In this document: piece after piece, positions 36,697 through 45,823 of the stretch
Layout of the letters: each line of letters opens with the position of its first letter
Position numbering within the stretch: the stretch's first letter is position 1
Assembly (NCBI GenBank): GCA_011523545.1
Contig: WTGN01000013.1
Span: forward strand, 16,877 to 80,876
DNA: 64,000 nucleotides
Source of the DNA: Chloroflexota bacterium
Lineage (GTDB): Bacteria; Chloroflexota; Anaerolineae; Aggregatilineales; Phototrophicaceae
Direction: 5' to 3'
Made by a program: the position numbers and the translations under genes
The notes under the pieces: model-generated
The model's database searches: none
The model's input: the letters and a program-made list of their open reading frames with translations, nothing else
What the model was told of the DNA's origin: nothing

Positions 36697-37161
36697 ATGG
36701 CGGAAGCGGAAATGACTGCGGCGGCGGAAGCGAGCGGCGCTGACCGGGGGGCCGACGGCCGGCGATTGACCAGCATTCAGGTCATGATGGCGGTGGCGCT
36801 TGCCTTCGGCTTGATCGTCACGCTCAACTTCGGCGGCCGCATCACGCTGGACCGGGACCTGGGCCGCATCCACGCCCGCTTCTCGGCCGAGATTGAGGCT
36901 TTGCTGGCCGAACAGCAAGACTTGATCGAAGAGCTCAGCTACGTCAAGAGCGACGCCTATGTCGAATACTGGGCCCGCGATGAAGGCAAAATGATCCGTG
37001 AAGGCGAAGTCCTGATCATGCCCAAGAGCGGGGGCGAACCAGCCTCGACCCGCCCGTCGACTGTGCCATTGGTGGCTTTTGAAACAACCGCGCCCGAGCC
37101 GGCCAACTGGGAATTGTGGTGGGCCCTGTTCTTTGATGGCGCGCCGCCGAAATTCAACTAG
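36697..37161 (+). CDS. DivIC/FtsB-like septum protein
   Basis: This 154-residue single-pass membrane protein has a helix at about residues 26-48 (VMMAVALAFGLIVTL). A heptad-like coiled coil follows (IHARFSAEIEALLAEQQDLIEEL), then YVKSDAYVEYWARDEGKMIREGE, which is characteristic of the septum formation initiator family. Such proteins bind FtsL and FtsQ/DivIB in the divisome. ATG 36697 is the chosen start; the frame is open further upstream but adds only an unlikely extension. It stands alone downstream of the tRNA terminator. Confidence 0.75.
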   Translation: MAEAEMTAAAEASGADRGADGRRLTSIQVMMAVALAFGLIVTLNFGGRITLDRDLGRIHARFSAEIEALLAEQQDLIEELSYVKSDAYVEYWARDEGKMIREGEVLIMPKSGGEPASTRPSTVPLVAFETTAPEPANWELWWALFFDGAPPKFN

Positions 37162-37227
37162 CGGAACGATCTTGCGTTTTTGCATCCTTCATTGGGCGCC
37201 TGCAACTGGCCCCTCTCGTCCCCGGCT

Positions 37228-38307
37228 TCAGCGCGTCGGCGTCGCATCCCGAACAAAAGGCGGCTGCGCGCCGGCATATTCCAACACTTCGGCTTCAATC
37301 CCGCCCGGTCCCACCGTCAGCCGGCAACCCGCTTGAGCATAGCGCAGCTTTAGCACAGCCAGCGCGTGGATCTCTCCGTCAGGCGCTTGGGCGCTGCTGG
37401 TCAATGTGCCGGCCAATTTGCCATCGGCGTAAACCGGCGCCGGGGCCGCGACCATTGACGCCAGGCTGACCTTGACAAGGGTCTTCGCCAGGCGCTGCCG
37501 GCTCTCCATTCGCGCGATAATCTCCTGGCCGGTGTAACAGCCTTTGCTGAAGCTAACCTCGTCCCACAAGCCCAGCTCCAGCGGCATATAATCCGGCGAC
37601 AATTCCAGGTTCGCCGGCCTGCCGCTGCCTATGCGCAGGCAGTTGTATGTCAGCGAGCCAGCTGGAACCAGCCCGCAATCCGCCCCCCGCCGCAGCAGGT
37701 CGCGATGCAGGGCGACGGCCGCTTCCCGCGCCCCGATGACGATCCAGTGCCCGCCGCAGATTGCTTTACGCCGCGCGATTATCAGCCGGCCCAAGTCGGT
37801 CTCCATTTCAGCGCAGCCCAGCGCTGGTATCGCCGATGCATCGGGCGCAAGCCGCATCATCGCCGCATCAGCCTGCTTGCCATGCACGGCGAATTGCGCC
37901 GTCTCCGCGCTAATATCCTCGACAGTTGCCTCATCGCCGAAGAAAATGCTACGCCGCAGATAATTCGCCAGCGCCTCGCCTTGCCCCGCCTCGCCGATCA
38001 ACAACAATCCGCTGGAAAGGCTGTAGCCGCTGGCGCGAAACAAGATGCGCGCGTTGGGATTGGTGAAGACGGTTGGCTTGCCCTCGTGCTGGGCCAGCTC
38101 GCTCATGTCGTTGGTTGACATTCGATTGACCAATTCGAAGCGATCGCGACCCGTCAACAGGATGCGGCCTTCATGCGAGCGGTCGAGCAAAATCGCCCCG
38201 CTTTTGGCCGCCGCGTATTCCTGCGCCAAATCGCCATAATCCAGCGGTATTTGATCGGGGGCCAGGCGCGCGCCCAGCGTCTCATGGTATTGCGATAACT
38301 CATTCAC
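37228..38307 (-). CDS. ygfZ: YgfZ/GcvT-like folate-binding protein
   Basis: This 359-residue aminomethyltransferase-fold protein has the YgfZ signature KGCYTGQEIIARMESR near residue 265, an N-terminal tetrahydrofolate-binding domain (residues 20-210) and a C-terminal barrel domain. YgfZ supports repair or assembly of certain Fe-S enzymes with folate. It is not a glycine-cleavage T protein, since the other subunits are absent. The start overlaps the gmk stop by ATGA, so the two are translationally coupled. Confidence 0.85.
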   Translation of the reverse strand: MNELSQYHETLGARLAPDQIPLDYGDLAQEYAAAKSGAILLDRSHEGRILLTGRDRFELVNRMSTNDMSELAQHEGKPTVFTNPNARILFRASGYSLSSGLLLIGEAGQGEALANYLRRSIFFGDEATVEDISAETAQFAVHGKQADAAMMRLAPDASAIPALGCAEMETDLGRLIIARRKAICGGHWIVIGAREAAVALHRDLLRRGADCGLVPAGSLTYNCLRIGSGRPANLELSPDYMPLELGLWDEVSFSKGCYTGQEIIARMESRQRLAKTLVKVSLASMVAAPAPVYADGKLAGTLTSSAQAPDGEIHALAVLKLRYAQAGCRLTVGPGGIEAEVLEYAGAQPPFVRDATPTR

Positions 38308-38930
38308 AACATTTCTCCCAGCAGATGCCGCGCTCTTAATTCTCGCCTGACGATGGCGGCGGTCGCTTCTATCGCCTGGCCCAGGTCATCATTGACCACG
38401 ATATAATCACAGCGCGTCCGATACGGCAATTCCAGCGTCCGCGCGCGTTCCAGGCGCTGCTCGATATCGGTGATGCGGTCGGCGCGTTCCTGCATTCGCC
38501 GCCGCAGCAGCGCCAACTGATCGGAGACGCTGTCGCCGGGCACAGTGACAAACACTTGCACCACATTGCGGGGGAAGGCGGCAGCCAACTCGATGGCGCC
38601 CAGGACTTCGATATCGGCGATGCGCGCGGCGCCAGCGGCCAGGGCCTCATTGACGGTGGCGCGCGGAATGCCGTAGAATTTGCCGGGCGTAACTTCCTGA
38701 TGCTCCAGTAGCTCGCCGTCCTCTATCATGCGCTTGAAGTCCCGCTCGCTCAGGAAAAGATGTTCGCGCCCCTGCTTTTCATCGGCGCGCATGGGCCGGC
38801 TGGTGGCGGTCGCCAATTGACGAATGTTCGGGAAGCCGGCGATGATCGCTTTCATGATCGCGTTCTTGCCCGCGCCACCGGGGCCAATCATAACAAATAT
38901 GACGCCGCGAAGTTGCTCGGAGAGGCTCAC
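38304..38930 (-). CDS. gmk: Guanylate kinase
   Basis: This 208-residue P-loop kinase has GPGGAGKNAI for the phosphate loop at about residues 17-24. ATSRPMRADEKQGREHLF binds GMP, ADIEVLGA follows, and the C-terminal YRTRCDYIVVNDD segment is typical. It phosphorylates GMP to GDP. The P-loop Ser/Thr is replaced by Asn (GKN), a variation worth noting because that residue normally contacts magnesium. It is divergent from folD and coupled to ygfZ downstream. Confidence 0.9.
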   Translation of the reverse strand: MSLSEQLRGVIFVMIGPGGAGKNAIMKAIIAGFPNIRQLATATSRPMRADEKQGREHLFLSERDFKRMIEDGELLEHQEVTPGKFYGIPRATVNEALAAGAARIADIEVLGAIELAAAFPRNVVQVFVTVPGDSVSDQLALLRRRMQERADRITDIEQRLERARTLELPYRTRCDYIVVNDDLGQAIEATAAIVRRELRARHLLGEML

Positions 38931-39057
38931 TCTATGCTATCCTCAGATGTGATGACGGCGGGAGACAGTGTAACAACGGAGCAGGGCAATCTCCATAGCC
39001 ATCCGTCGACGCCTAGTCCCTCCGCGCGCTCGCACATGAAAGCAAAAAGGATGCACG

Positions 39058-39939
39058 ATGCCAGCGAATATAATTGACGGGCGCCAGCTTGCCCGGCGCA
39101 TTCAAGATGAGATCAAGCGCGCCGTCGCCGAACAGAAAACGGAAACGGGAACCACGCCCGGGCTGGGCGTCGTGCTGGTCGGCGATGATCCAGCCTCCGC
39201 CATGTATGTGCGCATGAAACGGCGCGCTTGTGAACGAGCCGGCTTGCGCTCCGAAGCGCAGCTCCTGCCAGCCGCCTCCACCCAGGCCGAGGTGGAAAAC
39301 GCCGTGCGCGCCTTCAATTGTAATCCCGATATTCATGGCATCCTGGTGCAATTGCCCCTGCCCGATCATATTGATGAAGAGGCCGTGCTTAACGAGATCA
39401 GCCTGGCCAAAGATGTCGATGGCATCCATCCCGTGAATCTGGGGCGCCTGGGCATGCGCGGGCGCGAGCCGACTTTCACGCCGGCGACGCCCACCGGTGT
39501 GATGGCGCTCATTGAAGAGACCGGCCAATCCATCGACGGCAAGACGGCTGTGGTGATCGGGCGCAGCAATATAGTCGGCTTGCCAGCCGCCCTGTTGCTC
39601 ACCAATGCCAACGCCACCGTGACGATCTGTCATAGCCGCACGCGCGATCTGCCCGCGGTGGTCAAGCGCGCCGATATCGTCGTCGCCGCGATCGGGCGGC
39701 CGGAACATGTCAAAGGCGATTGGATCAAGCCAGGCGCCATCGTCATCGATGTCGGCTCCAACTCCCTGCCCGACCCGGCCAGCGAAAAGGGCTATCGATA
39801 CGTGGGCGATGTCGAGTTTGAAGCGGCGCGCGAGCTGGCCGGTTACATCACGAAGGTGCCGGGCGGCGTCGGACCGATGACCATCACCATGCTGCTGTCG
39901 AACACGCTGAAAGCGGCCCAAGGCGCTGTGAATGGCTGA
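39058..39939 (+). CDS. folD: Bifunctional methylenetetrahydrofolate dehydrogenase/cyclohydrolase
   Basis: This 293-residue FolD shows GLGVVLVGDDPASAMYVRMK near the N-terminus (the Y/K catalytic pair), IHGILVQLPLP, DVDGIHPVNLG, the dinucleotide-binding segment VIGRSNIVGLPAALLL, and the C-terminal PGGVGPMTITMLL. It interconverts methylene-, methenyl- and formyl-tetrahydrofolate for purine and one-carbon metabolism. The length is normal. It stands just before the purine-catabolism island and may be linked by use rather than transcription, as 193 bp and a good promoter separate them. Confidence 0.95.
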   Translation: MPANIIDGRQLARRIQDEIKRAVAEQKTETGTTPGLGVVLVGDDPASAMYVRMKRRACERAGLRSEAQLLPAASTQAEVENAVRAFNCNPDIHGILVQLPLPDHIDEEAVLNEISLAKDVDGIHPVNLGRLGMRGREPTFTPATPTGVMALIEETGQSIDGKTAVVIGRSNIVGLPAALLLTNANATVTICHSRTRDLPAVVKRADIVVAAIGRPEHVKGDWIKPGAIVIDVGSNSLPDPASEKGYRYVGDVEFEAARELAGYITKVPGGVGPMTITMLLSNTLKAAQGAVNG

Positions 39940-40079
39940 TCAGGTCATGGTCTGGAAGGCACAGGCGCCTTGAAATCGCCGCTCAGGCGCAGTACCTTGC
40001 GTCCCGCCGCGTCTCCCTCCACCGCCTTGGCCTGCTGGTGAAGGGGCCGGCGGCTGCGCTATTCAAGGGTGGGCGCGTC

Positions 40080-40108
40080 TTGTGGCCTCATAAGCCTCAA
40101 GCTATAGT
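40080..40108 (+). promoter_or_regulatory. Likely sigma-70-type promoter of the purine cluster
   Basis: TTGTGG at 40080-40085 and TATAGT at 40103-40108 are separated by exactly 17 bp. They lie about 25 bp before the first purine gene, whose ATG has GGGGACGGG upstream. Confidence 0.55.
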
Positions 40109-40132
40109 AGACGCACAGATCGGGGACGGGCT

Positions 40133-41488
40133 ATGTCTACCCTCTTACTGAAGAATATACGCTGTCTGGCGACAATGGACGAGGAACGGCGCGAAATGGC
40201 CGGCGCCTGGATCCTGATTCGCGACCGCCAGATCATCGGTCTCGGCTCCGCTGAAACCAGCCCGCCAGACGACATCGACCGCGTAATCGATCTGTCCAAT
40301 CATGTTGTGCTGCCGGGCCTGGTCAATTGCCATCATCACATGTTTCAGAGTCTTACGCGCGTGATGGGGCAGCAGGAAGACCTGTTCGGCTGGCTGCGAG
40401 CCTGCTATTCCCTGTGGGCCAAGATGCGATCGGAACATGTCTACGCCGCCGCCCGGCTCGCCATGGCCGAATTGCTGCTTTCCGGATGCGCCACCGCCAG
40501 CGACCATCACTACATCTTTCCCAACGATGTGCAGCTGGAGGATGAAATCCGCGCCGCCCAAGAGATGGGCATTCGCTTTCACGCCTCGCGCGGCAGCATG
40601 AGCCTCGGCGAAGGGCATGGCGGGCTGCCGCCGGATGAAGTGGTCGAGCGCGAGGACGACATCTTGCGCGACAGCCAAAGACTGATTGAAACCTGGCACG
40701 ACCCGGCGCCGCAATCTATGTTGCGCATCGTGGTGGCGCCTTGCTCGCCCTTCAGCGTGACCGTCGATCTGATGCGCGAGTCGGCGGCTCTGGCGCGAGC
40801 CTACCGCCTCCAGATGCATACACACCTGGCGGAGACCGACGCCGATGTGGCTTATAGCCTGGAGCGTTTTGGCCTGCGTCCGGGCGATTATGCCGAAGCG
40901 ATGGGCTGGGTTGGCGACGATGTCTGGCACGCGCATTGTGTCAAGCTGGATCAGCCCGCCATCGACCTCTTCGCGCGCACCGGCACCGGCGTCTGCCATT
41001 GCCCCTCGTCTAACATGCGGCTGGCATCGGGCATCGCGCCCATCCGCCAAATGCTCGATTGCCGGGTCAAGGTGGGCTTGGGCGTGGACGGCTCCGCCTC
41101 GAATGACAGCGGGCATCTGCTGAACGAAGCGCGGCAAGCCCTGCTCTTGCAGCGGGCGCAAGGCGATCCGGCCGCCCTGTCCGCCAGGGAAGCGCTGGAA
41201 CTGGCGACCCGGGGCGGCGCCGCCATCCTGGGACGGGATGACATCGGCCAAATCGCCGCCGGCAAATCGGCCGACATCGTCGCTTTTCGGCTGGACGGCC
41301 TGGAGATGGCGGGCGCCTTGCATGACCCGCTGGCCGCCCTGGTATTTTGTCAGCCCCAACGCGTCGACCTGTCAATCATCAACGGGCGCATCGTCGTCGA
41401 AGATGGCCAATTGCTCACGGCCGATGTCCCGAGAATAGTGGCGGCGCACAACCGGCTGTCCAGGCAGCTGATGCGCGGCGAGAGCTGA
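40133..41488 (+). CDS. 8-oxoguanine deaminase
   Basis: This 451-residue amidohydrolase has the metal site NCHHHM, the HTHLAE motif with HAHCVKL, and GVDGSASND with the metal-binding Asp. The stretch MFQSLTRVMGQQEDLFGWLRACYSLW distinguishes 8-oxoguanine deaminase from the related atrazine chlorohydrolases, cytosine deaminases and guanine deaminases. It deaminates 8-oxoguanine (and perhaps isocytosine) to urate. It is the first gene of the purine-degradation run; urate from it could enter the same pathway as xanthine. The start lies close behind a promoter. It is followed by adenine deaminase after 16 bp. Confidence 0.85.
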   Translation: MSTLLLKNIRCLATMDEERREMAGAWILIRDRQIIGLGSAETSPPDDIDRVIDLSNHVVLPGLVNCHHHMFQSLTRVMGQQEDLFGWLRACYSLWAKMRSEHVYAAARLAMAELLLSGCATASDHHYIFPNDVQLEDEIRAAQEMGIRFHASRGSMSLGEGHGGLPPDEVVEREDDILRDSQRLIETWHDPAPQSMLRIVVAPCSPFSVTVDLMRESAALARAYRLQMHTHLAETDADVAYSLERFGLRPGDYAEAMGWVGDDVWHAHCVKLDQPAIDLFARTGTGVCHCPSSNMRLASGIAPIRQMLDCRVKVGLGVDGSASNDSGHLLNEARQALLLQRAQGDPAALSAREALELATRGGAAILGRDDIGQIAAGKSADIVAFRLDGLEMAGALHDPLAALVFCQPQRVDLSIINGRIVVEDGQLLTADVPRIVAAHNRLSRQLMRGES

Positions 41489-41504
41489 ATTAGGAGGTAG
41501 TCTC

Positions 41505-43211
41505 ATGACCATTGTCGATCGTTTGGCGGCGGCGCGCGGAGATTTGGCCTGCGAGCTGGTCCTGCGCAATGCTCGCCTGGTCAATGTGATCAGCGGCGAG
41601 ATTTATCCGACCGATATCGCAGTGCATGACCGGCATGTCGTCGGGCTTGGCGATGGCTATCGCGGCGCGCGCGAACTCGATCTGGACGGCATGTTCGTCA
41701 CGCCCGGGTTAATCGACGCGCATGTGCATATCGAAAGCAGCCTGCTGACGCCGCCGGAATTCGCGCGGGCTGTCTTGCCGCACGGCGTCACCAGCGTCAT
41801 CACCGACCCGCACGAGATCGCCAACGTGCTGGGCGTCGCCGGCATCCGCTATATGCTGGAACGCGCCAAAGGCGGGCAGCTGAATATGTTTGTTATGGCT
41901 TCAAGCTGTGTGCCGGCCACGCACATGGAAACATCCGGCGCGCAACTGGAAGCGGCAGATCTTGCGCCGCTGCTGGACCATGACTGGGTGCCGGGCCTGG
42001 CCGAGCTGATGAACTACCCGGGCGTGGCCCTGGGCGATGAAGGCATGCTGGACAAGATTACCCTGTTCAAAGAACGGGTCCTGGACGGGCACGCGCCGGC
42101 GATGACGGGCAAAATGCTGAATGCTTATGTGGCGGCTGGCGTCCAGAGCGAACACGAATGCACGACGATTGACGAAGCGCGCGAGAAATTGCGCCTGGGC
42201 TTGACCATTTTCATCCGCGAAGGCTCGGGCACGCACAACCTGCTGCCGCTGTTGCCGCTCATCACGCCCGAAAATCACAGCGCGATCTGCTTCTGCACCG
42301 ACGACCGCATCCCGGCCGACCTCATCGACGAAGGCTCCATCGACTTCATGCTGCGCCAGGCTATCGCCGCCGGCATCGATCCCGTCATGGCAATCCGCAT
42401 GGGCAGCTACAACACCGCCCGGCACTTTGGCTTGCGCAAATATGGCGCGGTGACGCCCGGTCGCTATGCCGATCTGCTGGTCCTGCCCGATCTGCACGAT
42501 TTCCACGCCCAACAGGTCTATCGCGGCGGCGAGCTGGTGGCCGAAAACGGCGTCATGATCGCCGAGCGGAAACAAACGCGGGCCATAGACCTGCCGGCCA
42601 GTGTCAATATCGCCGGCGATTCGCTCGATTTCACCATTCCGGCGCGGGGCGATAAAATCCGCGTCATCGGCAAGGTGCTCGGTCAAGTGTATACTGAGCA
42701 CCGAATCGAAAGCGCCAAGATCGTCGATGGCTGCGCGGTCAGCGATGTCCAGCGCGATATCTTGAAATTCGCCATGATCGAGCGTCACCACGCCAGCGGC
42801 AACATCGGCTTGGGCTTCATCACTGGAATTGGCCTGAGGCGCGGTGCTATCGCCGGCACAGTGGCGCACGATCACCATAATCTCGCCATCATCGGCGTCG
42901 ACGATGACAGCATGAAAACCGCTGTCGCCTCCATCAGCGCAATGGGCGGCGGCTTGGTCGCGGCCGATGGCGAGCGCGTCTTGGCGAGTTTGCCCTTGCC
43001 AGTGGCCGGATTGCTGAGTGAAGACCCGATTGAAAAAGTGCGCGCCGACTACGAAGCGATGACTGCCGCGGCGCATTCCCTGGGCAGCCCCATGCCCGAC
43101 CCCTTCATGGTGATGAGCTTTATGGGCCTTGAAGTGATCCCGAAGCTAAAACTGACCGATCTTGGCCTGGTCGATGTCGAACAATTCAAGTTGGTTGACT
43201 TGTTTCTCTAG
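41505..43211 (+). CDS. ade: Adenine deaminase
   Basis: This 568-residue member of the amidohydrolase superfamily has the small composite domain at both ends. Metal-site motifs are DAHVHIESSLLTPPEFA, EH in GVQSEHECTTI, FCTDDR and the catalytic GSGTHNLLPLL region. The C-terminal half has the substrate-binding DHHNLAIIGVDD and AMGGGLVA segments and ends with LKLTDLGLVDV, typical of Ade. It converts adenine to hypoxanthine, which xanthine dehydrogenase can oxidise. AGGAGG precedes the ATG closely and matches well. Confidence 0.93.
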   Translation: MTIVDRLAAARGDLACELVLRNARLVNVISGEIYPTDIAVHDRHVVGLGDGYRGARELDLDGMFVTPGLIDAHVHIESSLLTPPEFARAVLPHGVTSVITDPHEIANVLGVAGIRYMLERAKGGQLNMFVMASSCVPATHMETSGAQLEAADLAPLLDHDWVPGLAELMNYPGVALGDEGMLDKITLFKERVLDGHAPAMTGKMLNAYVAAGVQSEHECTTIDEAREKLRLGLTIFIREGSGTHNLLPLLPLITPENHSAICFCTDDRIPADLIDEGSIDFMLRQAIAAGIDPVMAIRMGSYNTARHFGLRKYGAVTPGRYADLLVLPDLHDFHAQQVYRGGELVAENGVMIAERKQTRAIDLPASVNIAGDSLDFTIPARGDKIRVIGKVLGQVYTEHRIESAKIVDGCAVSDVQRDILKFAMIERHHASGNIGLGFITGIGLRRGAIAGTVAHDHHNLAIIGVDDDSMKTAVASISAMGGGLVAADGERVLASLPLPVAGLLSEDPIEKVRADYEAMTAAAHSLGSPMPDPFMVMSFMGLEVIPKLKLTDLGLVDVEQFKLVDLFL

Positions 43212-43241
43212 TCGCGCGTTCGCGTCAATATCATAGCTGGC

Positions 43242-43259
43242 AAATGTGGTCTCACATTT
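43242..43259. promoter_or_regulatory. Inverted repeat upstream of ygeY, possible operator
   Basis: AAATGTG, a four-base gap GTCT, and CACATTT form a perfect 7-4-7 palindrome. It lies 66 bp before the ygeY start and directly before a possible promoter (TAAAGT at 43279-43284). It resembles CRP/FNR or GntR-type sites, but I saw no second copy in the island. Confidence 0.45.
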
Positions 43260-43324
43260 ATTTTCTCCGTTTCTGTGCTAAAGTATCAGCGTTATGCAAC
43301 CGAGTTCACTAGCAGGTATCGACA

Positions 43325-44554
43325 ATGGTAGACCACGTACGATTGCAGGGTTTAAGACGCCGCGTCGAAGCGCAGCGCAATGACATCATCACATTTCTGC
43401 GCGAGATCTGCGCTATACCGAGCATGGAGAACCAGATTCGCGCCTGTGGCGAACGCATCGCCGTCGAGATGGAGAGGCTGGGCTACGACAAGATCTTCTG
43501 GGACAAGATGGGCAATATCGTCGGCGTGATCGGCGATGGCGACAAAGTCTTGCTATACGACAGCCATATCGACACCGTTGGCATCGGCGACCCCGACGAG
43601 TGGCAATGGGACCCCTTCGAAGGCAAAATCGAAAACGGCATCCTCTACGCCCGCGGCGCATGTGATGAAAAAGGCAGCACGCCCGGCATGGTTTATGGCT
43701 TGGCGCTGGCCCGCGAACTGGGCCTGCTTGAAGGCTACACCGCCTATTACTTCGGCAATATGGAAGAGTGGAACGACGGCCAGGCGCCCCATGCCTTTGT
43801 GCAGACCGAGGGCATCAAGCCGGATTTCGTCGTCATCGGCGAGCCGACCAAAATGCAGATCTACCGCGGGCACAAGGGGCGAGTGGAATTCAAAATCGTG
43901 GCCAAAGGCAAAAGCGCCCACGCCGCCAGCAATTACCTTGGCGATAACGCCATCTACAAGCTGCTGCCGATCATCGAGCGCATCAGCCACATCGAACCTG
44001 AACTGGGCGATCATGACTTCCTGGGGCAGGGACGCATCACCGTCACCGATATGGAAGTCAAGACGCCCAGCATCAACGCCGTGCCCGATGAGGCGACCAT
44101 TTATGTCGACCGGCGCATCACCTTCGGCGAAGAACCAGCGGTCGAGCTGCAGCGCTTAAGAGCGATCATCGGCCAACGCGATGATATCCAGGCCGAGATC
44201 CTGGTCTATGACGATCCGAGCTACACCGGCTTCGTCTTCCCGCTGGAAAAGATTTACCCGGCCTGGGCTTTTGAAGAAGACGAGCCGATTGTGAAAGCCG
44301 GTTTGTCCGCGGCCGAAGTGCTCTACGGTCAGGTGGATACCGGCAAGTGGGATTTCTCCACCAATGGCATATATTGGGCGGGCAAGGCCGGCATCCCCAG
44401 CATCGGCTTCGCGCCGGGCAATGAAATCCACGCGCATACCGTGCTGGACCAGGTGCCGCTGGAAGATGTCGTGCGCTCGACCGAATGGTACGCGCTCTTC
44501 CCGGCGATCCTGCGGCAGACGCTGAACGGCGCGCGCCAAGAAACGAAACTGTAG
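43325..44554 (+). CDS. ygeY: YgeY-type M20 metallohydrolase
   Basis: This 409-residue protein has the M20 di-zinc peptidase motifs YDSHIDTVG (His/Asp), ACDEKGSTPG, a GNMEEWNDG stretch at the catalytic Glu position, GEPTKMQIYRGHKGRVEF for the lid domain, and a C-terminal GNEIHAHTV zinc His. The closest group is YgeY, found with YgeW and carbamate kinase in anaerobic purine-degradation clusters, where it acts on a ring-opened intermediate. TAG from the adjacent GTAGGGG repeat forms its stop codon, and the last residues (QETKL) lie within an 80-bp unit duplicated just downstream. Confidence 0.82.
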   Translation: MVDHVRLQGLRRRVEAQRNDIITFLREICAIPSMENQIRACGERIAVEMERLGYDKIFWDKMGNIVGVIGDGDKVLLYDSHIDTVGIGDPDEWQWDPFEGKIENGILYARGACDEKGSTPGMVYGLALARELGLLEGYTAYYFGNMEEWNDGQAPHAFVQTEGIKPDFVVIGEPTKMQIYRGHKGRVEFKIVAKGKSAHAASNYLGDNAIYKLLPIIERISHIEPELGDHDFLGQGRITVTDMEVKTPSINAVPDEATIYVDRRITFGEEPAVELQRLRAIIGQRDDIQAEILVYDDPSYTGFVFPLEKIYPAWAFEEDEPIVKAGLSAAEVLYGQVDTGKWDFSTNGIYWAGKAGIPSIGFAPGNEIHAHTVLDQVPLEDVVRSTEWYALFPAILRQTLNGARQETKL

Positions 44555-44696
44555 GGGCGACGCGCAGGCGCCAAATTTACACGAGATTTCGTAGGGGCGA
44601 GCGGGTGGCTCGCTTGCAAGAAACAGAACTGTAGGGGCGACGCGCTGGCGCCAAATTAACACGAGATTTCGTAGGGGCGAGCCGGTGGCTCGCCCT
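44537..44696. repeat. 80-bp tandem duplication including the end of ygeY
   Basis: Units 44537-44616 and 44617-44696 agree at about 73 of 80 positions. Unit 1 includes the last codons and stop of ygeY; unit 2 repeats them without a reading frame. Each unit contains two GTAGGGGCGA motifs. The last 21 nt of the hairpin type (GGGCGAGCC-GGT-GGCTCGCCC) is perfect at 44675-44695. A further partial copy (GCCGGTGGCTCGCCCGC) follows near 44722. Confidence 0.85.
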
Positions 44697-44781
44697 CAAA
44701 AGCCGGAAACATTCGGGACGCGCCGGTGGCTCGCCCGCAATACGAAGCAAGATCAATATTGAATGTACTCAGGAGCATGCC

Positions 44782-45762
44782 ATGCAAACCGACCTCAGAG
44801 GGCGCGACCTCATCAGCACGCAAGACTGGTCAAAAGAAGAGATTGAAACGCTGCTGGATGTGGCCTGGGACCTGAAGCGAAAACGGGCTTTGGGCGAGCC
44901 CCACGCCTTGCTGCGCGACAAAGTGCTGGCCCTGCTCTTCTTCTTCACCAGTACGCGCACCCGCATCAGCTTCGAAGCTGGCATGGCGCAGTTGGGCGGG
45001 CATGCCCAATTCATCGACAGCACAACGACCCAAATCAGCCACGGCGATACCGCCAAAGAAATCGGCGAAATCGTCGGCCGCTACACCGATGGCATCGCCA
45101 TTCGCCAATGCGATTGGGGCATTGGCAATGCCTACATCAATGCGGTGGCGGAGGCGAGCCGCGCGCCGGTGCTGAATATGCAATGCGAGATTTATCATCC
45201 CTTCCAGATCCTGGCTGATCTGATGACCATCCAGGAGAAATTCGGCCGCGACCTGCGCGGCAAAACCATCAACATCAGCTGGGCTTACGCCTCCAGTTAC
45301 CAGAAACCGATTTCGGTGCCGCAAAGCCTCATCCTGCTGATGTCCCGCTTCGGCATGAATGTTCGCCTGACGCGGCCGCCGGAATACAAACTGATGCCCG
45401 ATATTGTCGAACAAGCCAAAGCGAACACGGCGGAACACGGCGGCAGCTTTGAAATCCTGGAAGACTTTGACGCGGGCTTCGCCGGCGCCGATATCCTCTA
45501 TCCCAAAAGCTGGGGCAGCTGGCTGACGACGGAGGACGACGAGGAATCGGCGGCGATTGGCGCTCAATATACCGATTGGATCGCCGATGATCGGCGGATG
45601 GCCCTGGCCAATGCCGGCGCGGTCTATATGCACTGCCTGCCGGCTGACCGCAATATCGAGGTGACCGACAGCGTGATAGACGGCCCGCAAAGCGTGGTCT
45701 ATGATGAAGCCGAAAACCGCCTGCATGTGCAGAAGGCGGCCATGGCCTTAACCATGCGCTAG
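44782..45762 (+). CDS. ygeW: YgeW-type knotted carbamoyltransferase
   Basis: This 326-residue aspartate/ornithine carbamoyltransferase-fold protein has the carbamoyl-phosphate site FFTSTRTRISFEAG near residue 55, QCEIYHPFQILADLMT, the HCLPADR stretch near residue 290 and the knot-forming region typical of the family. WAYASSYQKPISVPQSL follows the YgeW group rather than ornithine carbamoyltransferase. In purine-fermentation clusters YgeW splits a carbamoylated product to carbamoyl phosphate, which carbamate kinase uses to make ATP. It is shorter than the E. coli form at the N-terminus. The gene lies 55 bp ahead of carbamate kinase. Confidence 0.82.
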   Translation: MQTDLRGRDLISTQDWSKEEIETLLDVAWDLKRKRALGEPHALLRDKVLALLFFFTSTRTRISFEAGMAQLGGHAQFIDSTTTQISHGDTAKEIGEIVGRYTDGIAIRQCDWGIGNAYINAVAEASRAPVLNMQCEIYHPFQILADLMTIQEKFGRDLRGKTINISWAYASSYQKPISVPQSLILLMSRFGMNVRLTRPPEYKLMPDIVEQAKANTAEHGGSFEILEDFDAGFAGADILYPKSWGSWLTTEDDEESAAIGAQYTDWIADDRRMALANAGAVYMHCLPADRNIEVTDSVIDGPQSVVYDEAENRLHVQKAAMALTMR

Positions 45763-45823
45763 TTGCCTGCAGCCTTAGGAAACTCGGCGATGTTGCGGCC
45801 TAGATTGATGAGGGCGTTTGGCG

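Noticed and set aside
36697..37161. Possible secreted peptidase or lipoprotein
   Set aside because: The helix is followed by a coiled coil and the YVKSDAYVEYWARDEGKM segment, which fits DivIC/FtsB better.
37228..38307. Glycine cleavage system T protein
   Set aside because: The KGCYTGQE motif marks YgfZ, and no gcvH or gcvP is present.
44537..44740. CRISPR-like array
   Set aside because: Only two 80-bp units with similar whole sequence and no unique spacers; it is a tandem duplication.
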